Source: Bacillota bacterium
GTDB taxonomy: Bacteria > Bacillota > Bacilli > Paenibacillales > NBRC-103111
Assembly: GCA_023388055.1 (NCBI GenBank)
Contig: JAEWGW010000025.1
Location: 186,001 to 250,000, forward strand
Direction of reading: 5' to 3'
Length of the DNA: 64,000 nucleotides
Positions within the stretch are counted from its first letter, which is position 1. Every line of letters begins with the position of its first letter. The notes under the pieces are model-generated. The model ran no database searches. It was given only the letters and a program-made list of their open reading frames with translations, and was not told where the DNA came from. This document shows positions 8,175 to 17,043 of this stretch, piece after piece. The position numbers and the translations under genes are program-made.

Positions 8175-9989
8175 GTGCAAAAGGCCACTATTTTTCGAGA
8201 ATACTTTGTCAATAAACGAAGACCCTATTTTTTTGGTTTTGCATTATTGTCCATTTCTTGCTTGCTGCAGCTTTTGATTCCCGAATATATGGGACAATTC
8301 ACAGACAAGCTGAAGGGTCACGAGCTTACCTACCACCAAGCGGTCCGGTACGCGCTGCTGGTTACGGCGGCAGGCTTCGGAGTCGCTTTTTTTCGTTCTG
8401 TCAGCAGAACGTACATATTCCGGCTGGCCCGGGTGCTGGAGATGGAGGTCCGCAGCAAGCTGTTCGCCCATTGGGAGCGCCTGTCGGCCCAATACTTCAA
8501 TAACCAGCGGATCGGGGACCTGATGTCCCATGCCATCAGCGACGTAGGGGTGATCCGCGAGGTGACCATGGGCGGTGCATTCATGGTGATGGAAGCCGCG
8601 GTGCTGATTACGGCAACGGTGACGGCTATGGTGATCACGGTTAACCCGTGGCTGACCTTGTTTACGATGCTGCCCCTGCCCCTGCTTAGTGTCCTGGCTT
8701 ATACCTTCAACCGGCGGATCCAGCGCCAATCCACGGAGGTGCAGGAGGCGGTGGCCACGCTTACCAGCCGGGTACAGGAATTTGTAGCAGGTATCCGTGT
8801 GGTGAAGGCGTATGTGCAGGAGAAGGCGGAGGTGGACTTTTTTACCCGTGATAATCAGGATGCGGTGGAGAAGAACCGGCAGTTCGCCCGGTCCAACTCC
8901 CTGTTCGGCGCATTAAGCTCCGCGGTGGTGGGGCTGAGCTTCCTCATCTCCGTCGTCTTCGGTGGTGTGCTGGTTTTGAACGGTACGATTACCCTGGGCA
9001 GCTTCGTTGCCTTCAATACGTATCTGTCCCTGTTGATGGGCCCTGTGGAGAATCTGGGCAAGGTGGTGAACCAGCTCCAGCGCGGCAGAGCCTCGGAGGA
9101 CCGGCTGTTGGCGATCTTCATGACCGAGCCGGATGTGGTGGATGACACCGAGGCGGTGGAGAGCATCGAACAGCTGGACGGCCGGGTGGATATCAAGAAT
9201 TTGACCTTCTTTTATCCCGAAGCGCCTGAGCCTGCCCTGCAGAACATCAGCCTGTCTGTTCCCAAAGGAACCAGCCTTGCTATTGTAGGGCGGGTAGGCA
9301 GCGGCAAAAGCACCCTGGTTCATCTTCTGGTCCGTCTGTACAATCCGCCCAAAGGAACGGTTTTTATCGACGGGCATGATATCCATGAAATTCCCTTGAA
9401 AACCCTGCGTGGGCAGGTGGGGATCGTCCCCCAGGATCCGTTCCTGTTTTCGTCCACCATCCGGGAGAACATCGCCTTCGACCCCTGTCCCCATTCCGAG
9501 GAGGATGTGCTGGAGGCCGCCCGGTTAGCGCAGGTGTACGATAATATTATAGAATTCCCTGACCAATTTGAAACCACTTTGGGGGAACGGGGCGTTTCCC
9601 TGTCCGGCGGCCAGCGCCAGCGGGTCAGTATTGCCCGGGCTGTGATTAAGAAACCTTCGATTCTTATCTTCGATGACAGCTTATCCGCGGTGGATACGGT
9701 GACGGAGGATCTGATCCTGGAGGGCCTTCATTCGGTGATGAACGACCGTACCACCATCATCATCGGGCACCGGATTTCGTCGGTCCGTCACGCCGACCAG
9801 ATTATTGTGCTGGAGGAGGGCGTGATTGCCGAGCGGGGCAGCCACGAAGGCCTGCTTGCCAAAAACGGCATCTATGCCGATCTGTACCGCAAGCAGCAGC
9901 TGGATGAAGCCGCAGAGGGGCTGCCGGCGGAGGAATGCGGAGAGCAGCAGAAGCCGGGTATGAAGCTCAAGGGGGGATTGGCGCTGTGA
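8175..9989 (+). CDS. yheI: Heterodimeric ABC multidrug exporter subunit, BmrC/YheI-like
   Basis: This 604-residue half-transporter has an N-terminal six-helix domain (to about residue 310) and a C-terminal ATPase. Walker A is GRVGSGKST (near 370), the signature is LSGGQRQR (near 475) and Walker B is SILIFDDS (near 496). The residue after the Walker B Asp is Asp where Glu is expected, so its own catalytic site is degenerate, as in BmrC. The start is GTG at 8175 behind AGGAGG with a 7-nt gap; the ATG 27 nt upstream has no ribosome site. The next gene starts at a GTGA overlap, which indicates translational coupling with the partner subunit. Confidence 0.92.
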   Translation: MQKATIFREYFVNKRRPYFFGFALLSISCLLQLLIPEYMGQFTDKLKGHELTYHQAVRYALLVTAAGFGVAFFRSVSRTYIFRLARVLEMEVRSKLFAHWERLSAQYFNNQRIGDLMSHAISDVGVIREVTMGGAFMVMEAAVLITATVTAMVITVNPWLTLFTMLPLPLLSVLAYTFNRRIQRQSTEVQEAVATLTSRVQEFVAGIRVVKAYVQEKAEVDFFTRDNQDAVEKNRQFARSNSLFGALSSAVVGLSFLISVVFGGVLVLNGTITLGSFVAFNTYLSLLMGPVENLGKVVNQLQRGRASEDRLLAIFMTEPDVVDDTEAVESIEQLDGRVDIKNLTFFYPEAPEPALQNISLSVPKGTSLAIVGRVGSGKSTLVHLLVRLYNPPKGTVFIDGHDIHEIPLKTLRGQVGIVPQDPFLFSSTIRENIAFDPCPHSEEDVLEAARLAQVYDNIIEFPDQFETTLGERGVSLSGGQRQRVSIARAVIKKPSILIFDDSLSAVDTVTEDLILEGLHSVMNDRTTIIIGHRISSVRHADQIIVLEEGVIAERGSHEGLLAKNGIYADLYRKQQLDEAAEGLPAEECGEQQKPGMKLKGGLAL

Positions 9990-12139
9990 GCAGCATTCAT
10001 CAGGAAAAAGAGAAGGTTGGCATCAAGGACAGCCAGCTGCTGAAGCGGATGACCGCGTATGCATTGCCGTATTGGAAATCGCTTTTGTTTTGTCTGTTCC
10101 TTGCTTTTTTGATTGTAGTGGCGGATTTGGCCCGGCCTTATCTGCTGAAGATCGCCATTGACGACCATATCGGCGGATTGTCCAAACCCATGCTGGCTGC
10201 CAGCGCCAATGCACCTGATGCGCGGGAGGAGCTGTCCCGGTGGGGAGATATTATTGAAAGCGGAGACCGCATCTATGTGCGGATCAACGCCGGTTCGGAG
10301 GCCGCGGCAGCCCAACAGGCAGAGAGCGGTGTGGAAAAGGCGCAGATTGTGGATGCGTCGGGCTCCTCGCTTCTGGTCCGCGGCTGGCTGACCGAGGAGG
10401 ATAATGCCGGCAAGCTGGAGGCCGTTGCCGCTTCCGGGACGGATGGCGCCAAGCTGGTGACCGACCGGGAGACGTACGAGGCCGAAATCATGAGCAGCGA
10501 CACCCTGAAGGATTTCAGAGCTGGGGATTACAGCGGGTTTCTGAAGCTGGGGTTATTATTCCTTGTGGTGGTAGCGGGGGGAGCGCTGCTGAATTATTGG
10601 CAGAGCAATCTGCTCCAATACACCGGACAGCACATTATCTTCAATATCCGGCAACAGCTGTTTAACCATCTGTCGCGGATGTCCATGTCCTTTTTTGACC
10701 GGAATCCGGTTGGCCGTTTGGTGGTGCGGGTTACCCAGGACACGGAGTCGCTGAACCAGCTGTACTCCCAGGTGCTGGTCAATCTTGTTAAAGACGTGAT
10801 TGTCATCGTCGGCATCCTGGCTATTATGCTCCAGCTGTCCGTGAAGCTGTCGCTGATTGCCTTTGCGGTGCTGCCGTTTCTGGCGGTCATCACCTTCTAC
10901 TACCGGAGGCTGGTCCGGGAGGCCCAACGGCAGAGCCGGCTGATCCTGTCCCGGCTGAATTCCTTCCTGGCCGAGAACCTCTCCGGCATCCGCATCACCC
11001 AGCTGTTTATCCGGGAGGACCGGCAGCGTGAGCAGTTTGACGGTCTGAACACGGCTTATTACCGGGCTGGCATGAAGGGGACGGTGGTCAACTCTATTTT
11101 TCAGCCAGTGATTGGGTTCCTGGGCAATGTCTCCATCGCGCTTCTGCTCTGGTACGGCGGTGCCAAGGTGCTGGAGGGCGGCATTACCTTCGGTGTGCTT
11201 TACGCCTTCACCCATTACATCCGGCAGTTCTTCCAGCCCCTGCAGAGTCTTGCGGAGAAGTATAATCAGATCCAGACGGCCATGGTTGGCGCGGAACGGA
11301 TTGTGGATATGCTGAACGAGGAGCCGGCTATTGTGGATGCGGAAAAGCCGCAGCCGCTGCCCGCAGCAGTGCGAGGGGAAATCCGGTTCGAGAACGTGTG
11401 GTTTGCCTATACGGGCGAGGAATGGGTGCTGAAGGATGTGAGCTTCACCATCGCCCCCGGCCAGACGGTAGCTTTTGTAGGCGCCACCGGGGCGGGCAAA
11501 AGCTCGATTATCCAGCTGATCAACCGTTTCTACGATATCCAGAAGGGCTCCATCAAGCTGGACGGTGTGGATATCCGGGAGATTCCGGTGGCGGATCTCC
11601 GCCGGACCATCAGTGTGGTGCAGCAGGACGTGTTCCTGTTCACGGGGGATATTGCCCATAATATCCGCCTGAACAACGAGAGCATTACCGACCAGCAGGT
11701 TCGGGAAGCGGCTGCTATGGTGAATATGGACGAATGGATCTCCCGGCTGCCCCAGGGGTATGGTACTATGCTGGGGGAACGGGGAGTCACTCTCTCCCTG
11801 GGTGAGCGCCAACTTCTGTCCTTCGCCAGATCCATCGCCTTCCGGCCGCAGATTCTGATCCTGGACGAAGCGACCTCCAATATTGATACGGAGACGGAGC
11901 TGGCGGTGCAGGATGCGCTGTACACCATCTCCAAGGGCCGTACCACGCTGATCGTGGCTCACCGGCTGTCCACCATCCAGCATGCGGACCAGATCATTGT
12001 CATGCACAAGGGCAAGGTACGGGAGAAGGGCAACCACTTCGAGCTGCTGGCGAAGCAGGGCTATTATTACCGCCTGTATGAGCTGCAGTACAAGGACAGA
12101 GGAGCCGAAGCGGCGACTGCTGCTGCGGGAGAGCGGTAA
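9986..12139 (+). CDS. yheH: Heterodimeric ABC multidrug exporter subunit, BmrD/YheH-like
   Basis: This 717-residue partner starts with GTG overlapping the previous stop (GTGA) behind GGGGGG. Between membrane helices 1 and 2 it has a polar insert of about 100-130 residues, matching the extracellular domain known in BmrD. Its ATPase has Walker A GATGAGKSS (near 498), Walker B ILILDEATS with the catalytic Glu, and a degenerate signature LSLGERQ instead of LSGGQ. The two subunits therefore complement each other: this one gives the catalytic Glu and the other the intact signature. The substrate is unknown; relatives export drugs and antibiotics. Confidence 0.92.
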   Translation: MSSIHQEKEKVGIKDSQLLKRMTAYALPYWKSLLFCLFLAFLIVVADLARPYLLKIAIDDHIGGLSKPMLAASANAPDAREELSRWGDIIESGDRIYVRINAGSEAAAAQQAESGVEKAQIVDASGSSLLVRGWLTEEDNAGKLEAVAASGTDGAKLVTDRETYEAEIMSSDTLKDFRAGDYSGFLKLGLLFLVVVAGGALLNYWQSNLLQYTGQHIIFNIRQQLFNHLSRMSMSFFDRNPVGRLVVRVTQDTESLNQLYSQVLVNLVKDVIVIVGILAIMLQLSVKLSLIAFAVLPFLAVITFYYRRLVREAQRQSRLILSRLNSFLAENLSGIRITQLFIREDRQREQFDGLNTAYYRAGMKGTVVNSIFQPVIGFLGNVSIALLLWYGGAKVLEGGITFGVLYAFTHYIRQFFQPLQSLAEKYNQIQTAMVGAERIVDMLNEEPAIVDAEKPQPLPAAVRGEIRFENVWFAYTGEEWVLKDVSFTIAPGQTVAFVGATGAGKSSIIQLINRFYDIQKGSIKLDGVDIREIPVADLRRTISVVQQDVFLFTGDIAHNIRLNNESITDQQVREAAAMVNMDEWISRLPQGYGTMLGERGVTLSLGERQLLSFARSIAFRPQILILDEATSNIDTETELAVQDALYTISKGRTTLIVAHRLSTIQHADQIIVMHKGKVREKGNHFELLAKQGYYYRLYELQYKDRGAEAATAAAGER

Positions 12140-12301
12140 GCTGCAGATGTTGGACAGCCTCATGCGGACCAGACTGCGCGCTGCGCAGGGTGAGAGCTTG
12201 CTGTGTGATGTGCTGAGGTTGCTATGTTATGGATGGTAGCCGACGCGTCGGGGGTTTTGTGGGAAGCGTTGCAGAACGTAAAACTCAACATCATAGGCGT
12301 G

Positions 12302-12335
12302 AAAAGGCATTCTCCTTGTGGGGGATGCCTTTTTT
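12302..12335 (+). terminator. Intrinsic terminator after ABC exporter operon
   Basis: AAAAGGCAT-TCTCC pairs with GGGG-ATGCCTTTTTT, about 160 nt beyond the stop of the second subunit. Confidence 0.75.
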
Positions 12336-12479
12336 GAGGAGCTGCGGGTTACGGCTTGTGCAGTGGAAGGGTGCATGCTGTTGTACTCTCTACAGCCTCC
12401 GATGCTGCCTGCCAAACTCAAACTCAAACTCTAATCTGCTGTTTCTGCGCCACAGGGCAACTTCGCCATCTCACCGTCA

Positions 12480-12720
12480 GCTCATATCACCCACCGTCTA
12501 ACGGAACTATAAAGCGCTTAGGAGCAAAATTTGGGCTGTGCGGAAATCTAACGGACCTGCCAACAACCCGCAAAAGGGATTTGTTTCCAGCAGAATTCAC
12601 CCAATGAAGGCTTGAAGCCAGAAATAACTGCACTTTTGCAGAATGGGAGAGTAAAATAGGCTCTGCAGCCAGAAATAACAGACATTTACCGGCATGCGGA
12701 AAATGGAACGTCATATGCTT
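12480..12720. repeat. Intergenic TAACGGA-type repeat region
   Basis: The gene-free stretch 12140-12793 holds one terminator and, from about 12480, several copies of short related words (TCTAACGGAAC, TCTAACGGACC, CCAGAAATAAC twice). The same vocabulary fills the gene-free stretches at 16690-16905 and 46900-47120. I see no open frame with a ribosome site here. Confidence 0.5.
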
Positions 12721-12793
12721 GCCCAGCAGGGGCATCAGACGATTCTGGAGAAGCTTCAAAAACACAATGCGAATAAAAGGATGTGGATCACCG

Positions 12794-13675
12794 ATGTCAT
12801 TCTCCCTATTCCTGGTTATATGCTCCGGTCTGGCCCATGCGGTATGGAATTTGTTCACCAAAAGCAGCTCGGATAAGGCTGTTTTTTTGTGGTGCATCTT
12901 TATGCCGTCCACACTCCTCTTACTGCCCGTTCTGGCAGGTGAGATGAGCCGGGCAGCCCTCTCTCCCGCAGCAGTGGGGCTGCTTGTTTGCTCCGCCGCT
13001 TTGCAGGCCTTTTATGCCTGGCTGTTATCGCATACGTACAGGCGGGGAGACCTGTCCCAGGTGTATCCGGTGATGCGGGGAACCCCCACTTTGCTGATCC
13101 CGCTGGCGGGCGTTTTTTTCATGGGGGAGCGTCTTACTCCGTGGGGGTGGCTGGGGATTGGGCTGATGCTGGCAGGCTTTGCTGTCATGGGAATAGGCAG
13201 CCGCTATTCCGAAGCAGCCCACGGACCGGAAGTCTCCGGTACTTCCTCTATGTGGACACATCCCGTGGTTATGGCTCTCGGGGTTGGCCTCACCATCACA
13301 TGTTACACCCTGATGGATAAATGGAATTTGCAGCATCTTTCGCCGGTTGCGCTTCTCGAAGTGACGAATATCGGCTTTGTGCTGGGGCTGACACCTGCAG
13401 TGGTGCGGCAAGGGCGGAAGATGAAGCGGATTCTAGTCTCCGGTTGGGGCAGGATTCTTCTCGGAGCTATCCTCTCCCCGGGTTCCTATCTGCTGTTTCT
13501 CTTCGCCATCCGTGGAGCTGAAGTGGCGCCGCTGGCTCCTTTGCGGGAGATCGGGATTGTGTTCGGCACGGTGCTGGGATTAGCTTTGTTGAAGGAGAGC
13601 TTTCCAGCCAGGCGGCTAACGGCCTCGGCTATTGTCCTTTCAGGCATCCTGCTGATTGCTTTTCTGGGCAGCTGA
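12794..13675 (+). CDS. DMT-superfamily (EamA) permease
   Basis: The product is about 293 residues, almost wholly hydrophobic, with the ten-helix layout of EamA transporters in two repeats. The first begins MSFSLFLVICSGLAHAVWNLF; the second begins near THPVVMALGVGLTITCYTLMDK. Motifs such as YPVMRGTPTLLIPLAGVFFMGERLTPWGWLG and APLAPLREIGIVFGTVLGLALLKE are typical of the family, which moves metabolites such as amino acids or nucleotides across the cell membrane. The substrate cannot be told. The start at 12794 is chosen by family fit; an ATG at 12767 with a weak GGAG is possible. Confidence 0.85.
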   Translation: MSFSLFLVICSGLAHAVWNLFTKSSSDKAVFLWCIFMPSTLLLLPVLAGEMSRAALSPAAVGLLVCSAALQAFYAWLLSHTYRRGDLSQVYPVMRGTPTLLIPLAGVFFMGERLTPWGWLGIGLMLAGFAVMGIGSRYSEAAHGPEVSGTSSMWTHPVVMALGVGLTITCYTLMDKWNLQHLSPVALLEVTNIGFVLGLTPAVVRQGRKMKRILVSGWGRILLGAILSPGSYLLFLFAIRGAEVAPLAPLREIGIVFGTVLGLALLKESFPARRLTASAIVLSGILLIAFLGS

Positions 13676-13749
13676 GGCTATCTTTTCAAACCCGCCCCAT
13701 TTTGCTACAATGACTTTAGTAGAGGGTAGAACATACATACGTATCATCA

Positions 13750-13773
13750 GGACGCCGAAGGGTGTCCTTTTTT
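13750..13773 (+). terminator. Short intrinsic terminator after EamA permease
   Basis: GGACGCC and GGGTGTCC form an imperfect hairpin with a GAA loop, followed by TTTTTT. Confidence 0.5.
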
Positions 13774-13800
13774 CCTCAAAGGAGACAAGGAGGCAACAAA

Positions 13801-14457
13801 GTGGCAACCAAAAAGAAGATTCCCGGCCCGTCGGCTCCGACGCTGCCGTCTGCGCTTACCAAAGTGGAGGAGGATTTCCCTGAGCCGGAGGATGGGCAGC
13901 TGGTGGAAACCGCTGAATTTGCGGATATGGAGCTGAGGCACTGGCAGGCCCGCAAGGTAAGGTTTGACGGTGTTCTGTTCCGCAATGTGTCCTTCAGTGG
14001 GGCGGCCTTGCAAAATGCCGAATTTCTGGACGTGGTGTTTGAAAACTGCGATTTATCCAATACCAATTTTCAGGAGGGGGCGCTTCACCGTGTGTCCTTC
14101 CGTCATTGCAAGCTGTTGGGCACCAATTTTACCGATTCTGTATGGCGGGATGTAACCGCAGAGGAGTGTAATATGAGCTATGCCGTTCTCCGTTTTAATG
14201 ACTGGCGGCATGTGCAGCTCAAGAACAGCTCTATGGCTAATGCGGACTGTTACCATTCCTCCTGGCAGCATACCCAGCTGGAGGGGATGAAGCTTGAACA
14301 GACGGTTTTGTCGGGAACCAGCCTTTCGGGCATTGACCTGAGCAGCTGTGATTTCCTGTCCTTATCGGCAGAGCCGGAGGATCTGAGGGGCTGTGTAATT
14401 GATGCCTCCCAAGCGGGATTATTGGCTCCGCTCTTCGGCCTCATTATAAAGGACTAG
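13801..14457 (+). CDS. Pentapeptide-repeat protein
   Basis: The 218-residue product carries tandem A(D/N)LxX-like pentapeptides from about residue 40 to 200 (for example VSFSGAALQNAEFLDVVFEN, CDLSNTNF, SGIDLSSCDF), which fold as a right-handed square beta helix. The N-terminus is short, basic and Pro-rich. Some family members (Qnr, MfpA) mimic DNA and protect gyrase, but most have no known role, and none is assigned here. The start is GTG at 13801 behind AAGGAGG with a 7-nt gap. Two Cys occur in the repeats; there is no signal peptide. Confidence 0.88.
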   Translation: MATKKKIPGPSAPTLPSALTKVEEDFPEPEDGQLVETAEFADMELRHWQARKVRFDGVLFRNVSFSGAALQNAEFLDVVFENCDLSNTNFQEGALHRVSFRHCKLLGTNFTDSVWRDVTAEECNMSYAVLRFNDWRHVQLKNSSMANADCYHSSWQHTQLEGMKLEQTVLSGTSLSGIDLSSCDFLSLSAEPEDLRGCVIDASQAGLLAPLFGLIIKD

Positions 14458-14460
14458 CAA

Positions 14461-14499
14461 AAACGGGCCCTCCGGATATCCGGAAGCCCGTTATTTTTT
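14461..14499. terminator. Bidirectional terminator between convergent genes
   Basis: ACGGGC and GCCCGT enclose a second stem CCGG-AT-CCGG. T-runs on both strands (ATTTTTT on +, GTTTTTGC on -) allow it to end both the pentapeptide gene and gerQ. Confidence 0.8.
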
Positions 14500-14516
14500 C
14501 TGATATTCGGATATGC

Positions 14517-14957
14517 TTACCGCGGCTGCGCCGGAGCCTGGGTTTGGCCCGGTTGAAGCGGATAATAGTAATTCAGCGGCTCGTCGAAGGTGATGTAATC
14601 CAGATTCACCATCAGGAGCAGGAAACGCATACCGGTTTGCGGGTCACTGATGATAATGTGGTCCCGGCCGGCGGCCTCCAGCTTGCCCTTGAAGATCTTG
14701 GCATTCCATTCCCGGTTGTTTTCGTAGGTCATGTACAAGGTTGCCACTTTTCCAAGATTCAGCCGCAGGATATTTTCAATGTAGGATTGCTCAAGCGGCA
14801 GTTGTCCGGGAACAAGGCTGCCCGGTGCGGCTGCTGTGGGTGCACCCGGGATTACAGAGCCGGAAGAGGGATACAACGGGGGAATTGCTGCCCCTTGGGC
14901 CTGCATGGCACCCGGATACGGATAAGGGGTGGGCTTGCCGTAAGGATAGTTCATCAT
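14517..14957 (-). CDS. gerQ: Spore coat protein GerQ
   Basis: The 146-residue protein has a Pro/Tyr/Ala-rich N-terminus (to about residue 55). The conserved GerQ domain follows with YIENILRLNLGKVATLYMTY, ENNREWNAKIFKGKLEAAGRD and HIIISDPQTGMR. In Bacillus subtilis GerQ is an inner-coat protein needed to place the cortex lytic enzyme CwlJ, and is crosslinked by transglutaminase. It lies just downstream of cwlJ on the same strand, the same pairing as in B. subtilis, so the two are probably one mother-cell operon. Confidence 0.93.
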   Translation of the reverse strand: MMNYPYGKPTPYPYPGAMQAQGAAIPPLYPSSGSVIPGAPTAAAPGSLVPGQLPLEQSYIENILRLNLGKVATLYMTYENNREWNAKIFKGKLEAAGRDHIIISDPQTGMRFLLLMVNLDYITFDEPLNYYYPLQPGQTQAPAQPR

Positions 14958-15004
14958 TGTACTTACAAACCTCCTTTAATGGATAAAAGTATGAACAACT
15001 GCAG

Positions 15005-15430
15005 CTACCTGTAAACTGCCGGGCAGTTCTCAGCTGTGGGAGAAAAGAAACAATGGGCTTTGTATCTGCCTGTGTTCGGCTGATTGTACCACTGGGGCGG
15101 ACAGCCTCCGGAGGGCCTGAAGAACCATAGCGAATTGGAGGCCGGATGCTGCTGCTCCCCTCTGATTACCCGCTCGGCCAGCCGGATGTCCCGGTCACGG
15201 GCCTTCTGGTAAAAGTATCCCTTGACTGTTGCCTCAAACCCGCCCGGCCGCTGGAAAACCATCTGCTGCAAATCCCGGATATTCTTGAAATCCAGGCAAT
15301 TGGCCAGAACCCGGTTAACACCTACATTACCCACCATCAGCATTCCCAGCTCGCCTTCACCCTCGGCCTCCGCACGCATGAGTCTGGCCAGAAGCTTGGT
15401 CTGCTCCGAGTTTGTTTTGATAACTGCCAT
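15005..15430 (-). CDS. cwlJ: Spore cortex-lytic hydrolase CwlJ
   Basis: This 141-residue protein matches the length and layout of CwlJ (Hydrolase_2 fold, related to SleB). It has LLARLMRAEAEGEGELGMLMVGNVGVNRV with the predicted catalytic Glu, then a conserved Phe/Gly region and a C-terminal SLWFFRPSGGCPPQWYNQP motif. It degrades cortex peptidoglycan during calcium-dipicolinate-triggered germination. The start is ATG at 15430 after AAGGAG; the open frame extends 27 codons further without family sequence. A sigma-E-like promoter lies about 40-70 nt upstream. Confidence 0.92.
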   Translation of the reverse strand: MAVIKTNSEQTKLLARLMRAEAEGEGELGMLMVGNVGVNRVLANCLDFKNIRDLQQMVFQRPGGFEATVKGYFYQKARDRDIRLAERVIRGEQQHPASNSLWFFRPSGGCPPQWYNQPNTGRYKAHCFFSPTAENCPAVYR

Positions 15431-15470
15431 GCCGTCACTCCTTCCGCCGCAAAAAACCAGCCTCTTGTTC

Positions 15471-15500
15471 AATCTATGCGCATGCCCCGCAGGAACATTC
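15471..15500 (-). promoter_or_regulatory. Sigma-E-like promoter of cwlJ-gerQ
   Basis: On the minus strand GAATGTT (-35, 15500-15494) is followed after 15 bp by CATAGATT (-10, 15478-15471). This is close to the mother-cell sigma-E pattern (GNATATT, N14-15, CATACANT). B. subtilis cwlJ is sigma-E dependent. Confidence 0.55.
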
Positions 15501-15593
15501 ATGGAGGACAAACCCGAAGCGGAGGAAACTTGAAAAAAAGAGCAGAACTGGAGCTGTGCCTGGACATTCCCTGGACTTGGTTGGTCCGTTTAG

Positions 15594-15622
15594 TTGTCAA
15601 AGGGTCAGAGCATTGCTATTAT
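15594..15622 (+). promoter_or_regulatory. Sigma-A promoter of ctaB
   Basis: TTGTCA (15594-15599), a 17-bp spacer and TATTAT (15617-15622) lie 40 nt before the ctaB start, 5/6 matches in each box. Confidence 0.7.
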
Positions 15623-15661
15623 AATCATTATAATGAAAGACATAAGGGAGGAAGTTGCTTC

Positions 15662-16609
15662 GTGGAACAAGCTGCGATAGAGAAGCAAGACCGCTATGAC
15701 TCCGCAACAGCAGAGGCTTCCAAGGCCGGCGGTACGGCGGCGCGCAAGCTAAGTTGGCGGGATTTCGTACAAGTTACCAAACCTGGCATTCTAATGTCCA
15801 ATTTAATTACCACCTTCGGGGGCTTCTGGATTGCATCCAAGCTGGAGATAGATTGGCTGTTGATGCTGTGGACCTTGGTGGGAACAGCCTTGGTTATGGC
15901 AGCCGGATGTGTGCTGAATAATTATCTGGACCGGGACATGGACGCCAAGATGGAGCGCACCAAGGAAAGAGGACTTCCCGCCGGTGTTTTGATGCCGAAG
16001 GTGGTTCTGGTATATGGCATCGTGCTCGCTGTGGCCGGGTTGAATATTTTGGGCTTTCTGGTGAATCCTCTGACGGCCTGGTTGGGTTTTCTCGGATTTT
16101 TCGTTTATGTGTGGGTGTATACCGCCTGGCTGAAGCGGACCTCGGTCTGGAGTACGGCTGTCGGGGCTATCTCCGGTGCGGTTCCTCCGGTTATCGGCTA
16201 CACTGCTGTAATGGGCGTAATAGATGAAGGCGCACTGATTCTGTTTCTGATTCTGCTTCTGTGGCAGCCCCCTCACTTCTGGGCGTTGGGCATCCGCAGA
16301 AAAGAGGAATACCGTGCTGCCGGATACCCGCTTCTGCCTGTAGTAAAAGGGAACCGCCGCACTAAAATCAGCATGATGCGGTACGTCATCCCACTGGTGC
16401 CGGTTTCGGTTCTTCTTTATACGTATGATTATGTGGGCCTGATCTACCTGGTTTCTTCCCTGATCCTGGGAGTGGGTTGGGTGGTGTTATGTGCCCGCGG
16501 CTTCAGGGCTAAGGACGATATTCAATGGTCCAAAGGAGTATTCGTTTATTCCATTAACTATTTGACCATTCTGTTCATCATTATGGTGATTGATACTGTA
16601 GCCAAATAA
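15662..16609 (+). CDS. ctaB: Protoheme IX farnesyltransferase (heme O synthase)
   Basis: The 315-residue UbiA-family membrane protein converts heme B to heme O for terminal oxidases. The first Asp-rich motif is NNYLDRDMDAKMERTKERGLP, with a second polar motif in the WQPPHFWALGIRRKEEYRAAG loop typical of CtaB/CyoE. About nine membrane helices are predicted. An N-terminal extension of about 35 residues is charged and Ala-rich. The start is GTG at 15662 with GGGAGG 10 nt upstream. It is divergent from cwlJ and not linked to other cytochrome oxidase genes in this window. Confidence 0.93.
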   Translation: MEQAAIEKQDRYDSATAEASKAGGTAARKLSWRDFVQVTKPGILMSNLITTFGGFWIASKLEIDWLLMLWTLVGTALVMAAGCVLNNYLDRDMDAKMERTKERGLPAGVLMPKVVLVYGIVLAVAGLNILGFLVNPLTAWLGFLGFFVYVWVYTAWLKRTSVWSTAVGAISGAVPPVIGYTAVMGVIDEGALILFLILLLWQPPHFWALGIRRKEEYRAAGYPLLPVVKGNRRTKISMMRYVIPLVPVSVLLYTYDYVGLIYLVSSLILGVGWVVLCARGFRAKDDIQWSKGVFVYSINYLTILFIIMVIDTVAK

Positions 16610-16620
16610 ACGCGAATCTG

Positions 16621-16650
16621 AAACGGCATGGGAAAAATCCTGTGCCGTTT
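16621..16650 (+). terminator. Possible terminator after ctaB
   Basis: AAACGGCA and TGCCGTTT form an 8-bp stem 12 nt after the ctaB stop, but no strong T-run follows, so termination is uncertain. Confidence 0.4.
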
Positions 16651-16718
16651 GTGCATTTGGACGCAGGAAGGAGAAAATGCTCAGCCAAAAAAGGACAGCT
16701 CATCAGCATGTGGCAGCC

Positions 16719-16905
16719 CTAACGGACTGAGAATCCGCTACTTGGCGGAAATTCGGTCTTTTCTGATTGTTGCGGACTCAGCAGCCGTTATTTGGGCGAA
16801 TGCTGCCCCTGTAAGGGGACTTTAGCTGAAATAACGGCCTCTGTGTCCGCGAAAGGAACAAAAACGCCGATTCCGGAAAAATAACGGATTCTCTGTCCGG
16901 ATCAA
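16719..16905. repeat. Intergenic TAACGGAC/CCGTTA repeat cluster
   Basis: The 434-nt gene-free stretch between ctaB and the AEC transporter holds variants of one motif. CCTAACGGACTGAG is at 16719, CGGACTCAGCAGCCGTTATTT near 16773, AAATAACGGCCTCTGTGTCC near 16829 and AAATAACGGATTCTCTGTCC near 16879. Copies occur in both orientations and recur in other gene-free stretches of this window. Confidence 0.55.
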
Positions 16906-17043
16906 GCTGGAGCGAGAGGCTTACGCCGGACTTACTGTTCCGAAAAGCAGTTATTTATAAAGACACATGGACGGATCGAGTCCATTTGGTGTATTTTTAA
17001 TAGGAAATCCTCCCTTGCTTGAAGGCAGAAAGGTTGTTACCCC

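Noticed and set aside
15146..15661. 172-codon N-terminal extension of ctaB
   Set aside because: It is antisense to cwlJ; the ctaB promoter and a ribosome site lie inside the stretch.
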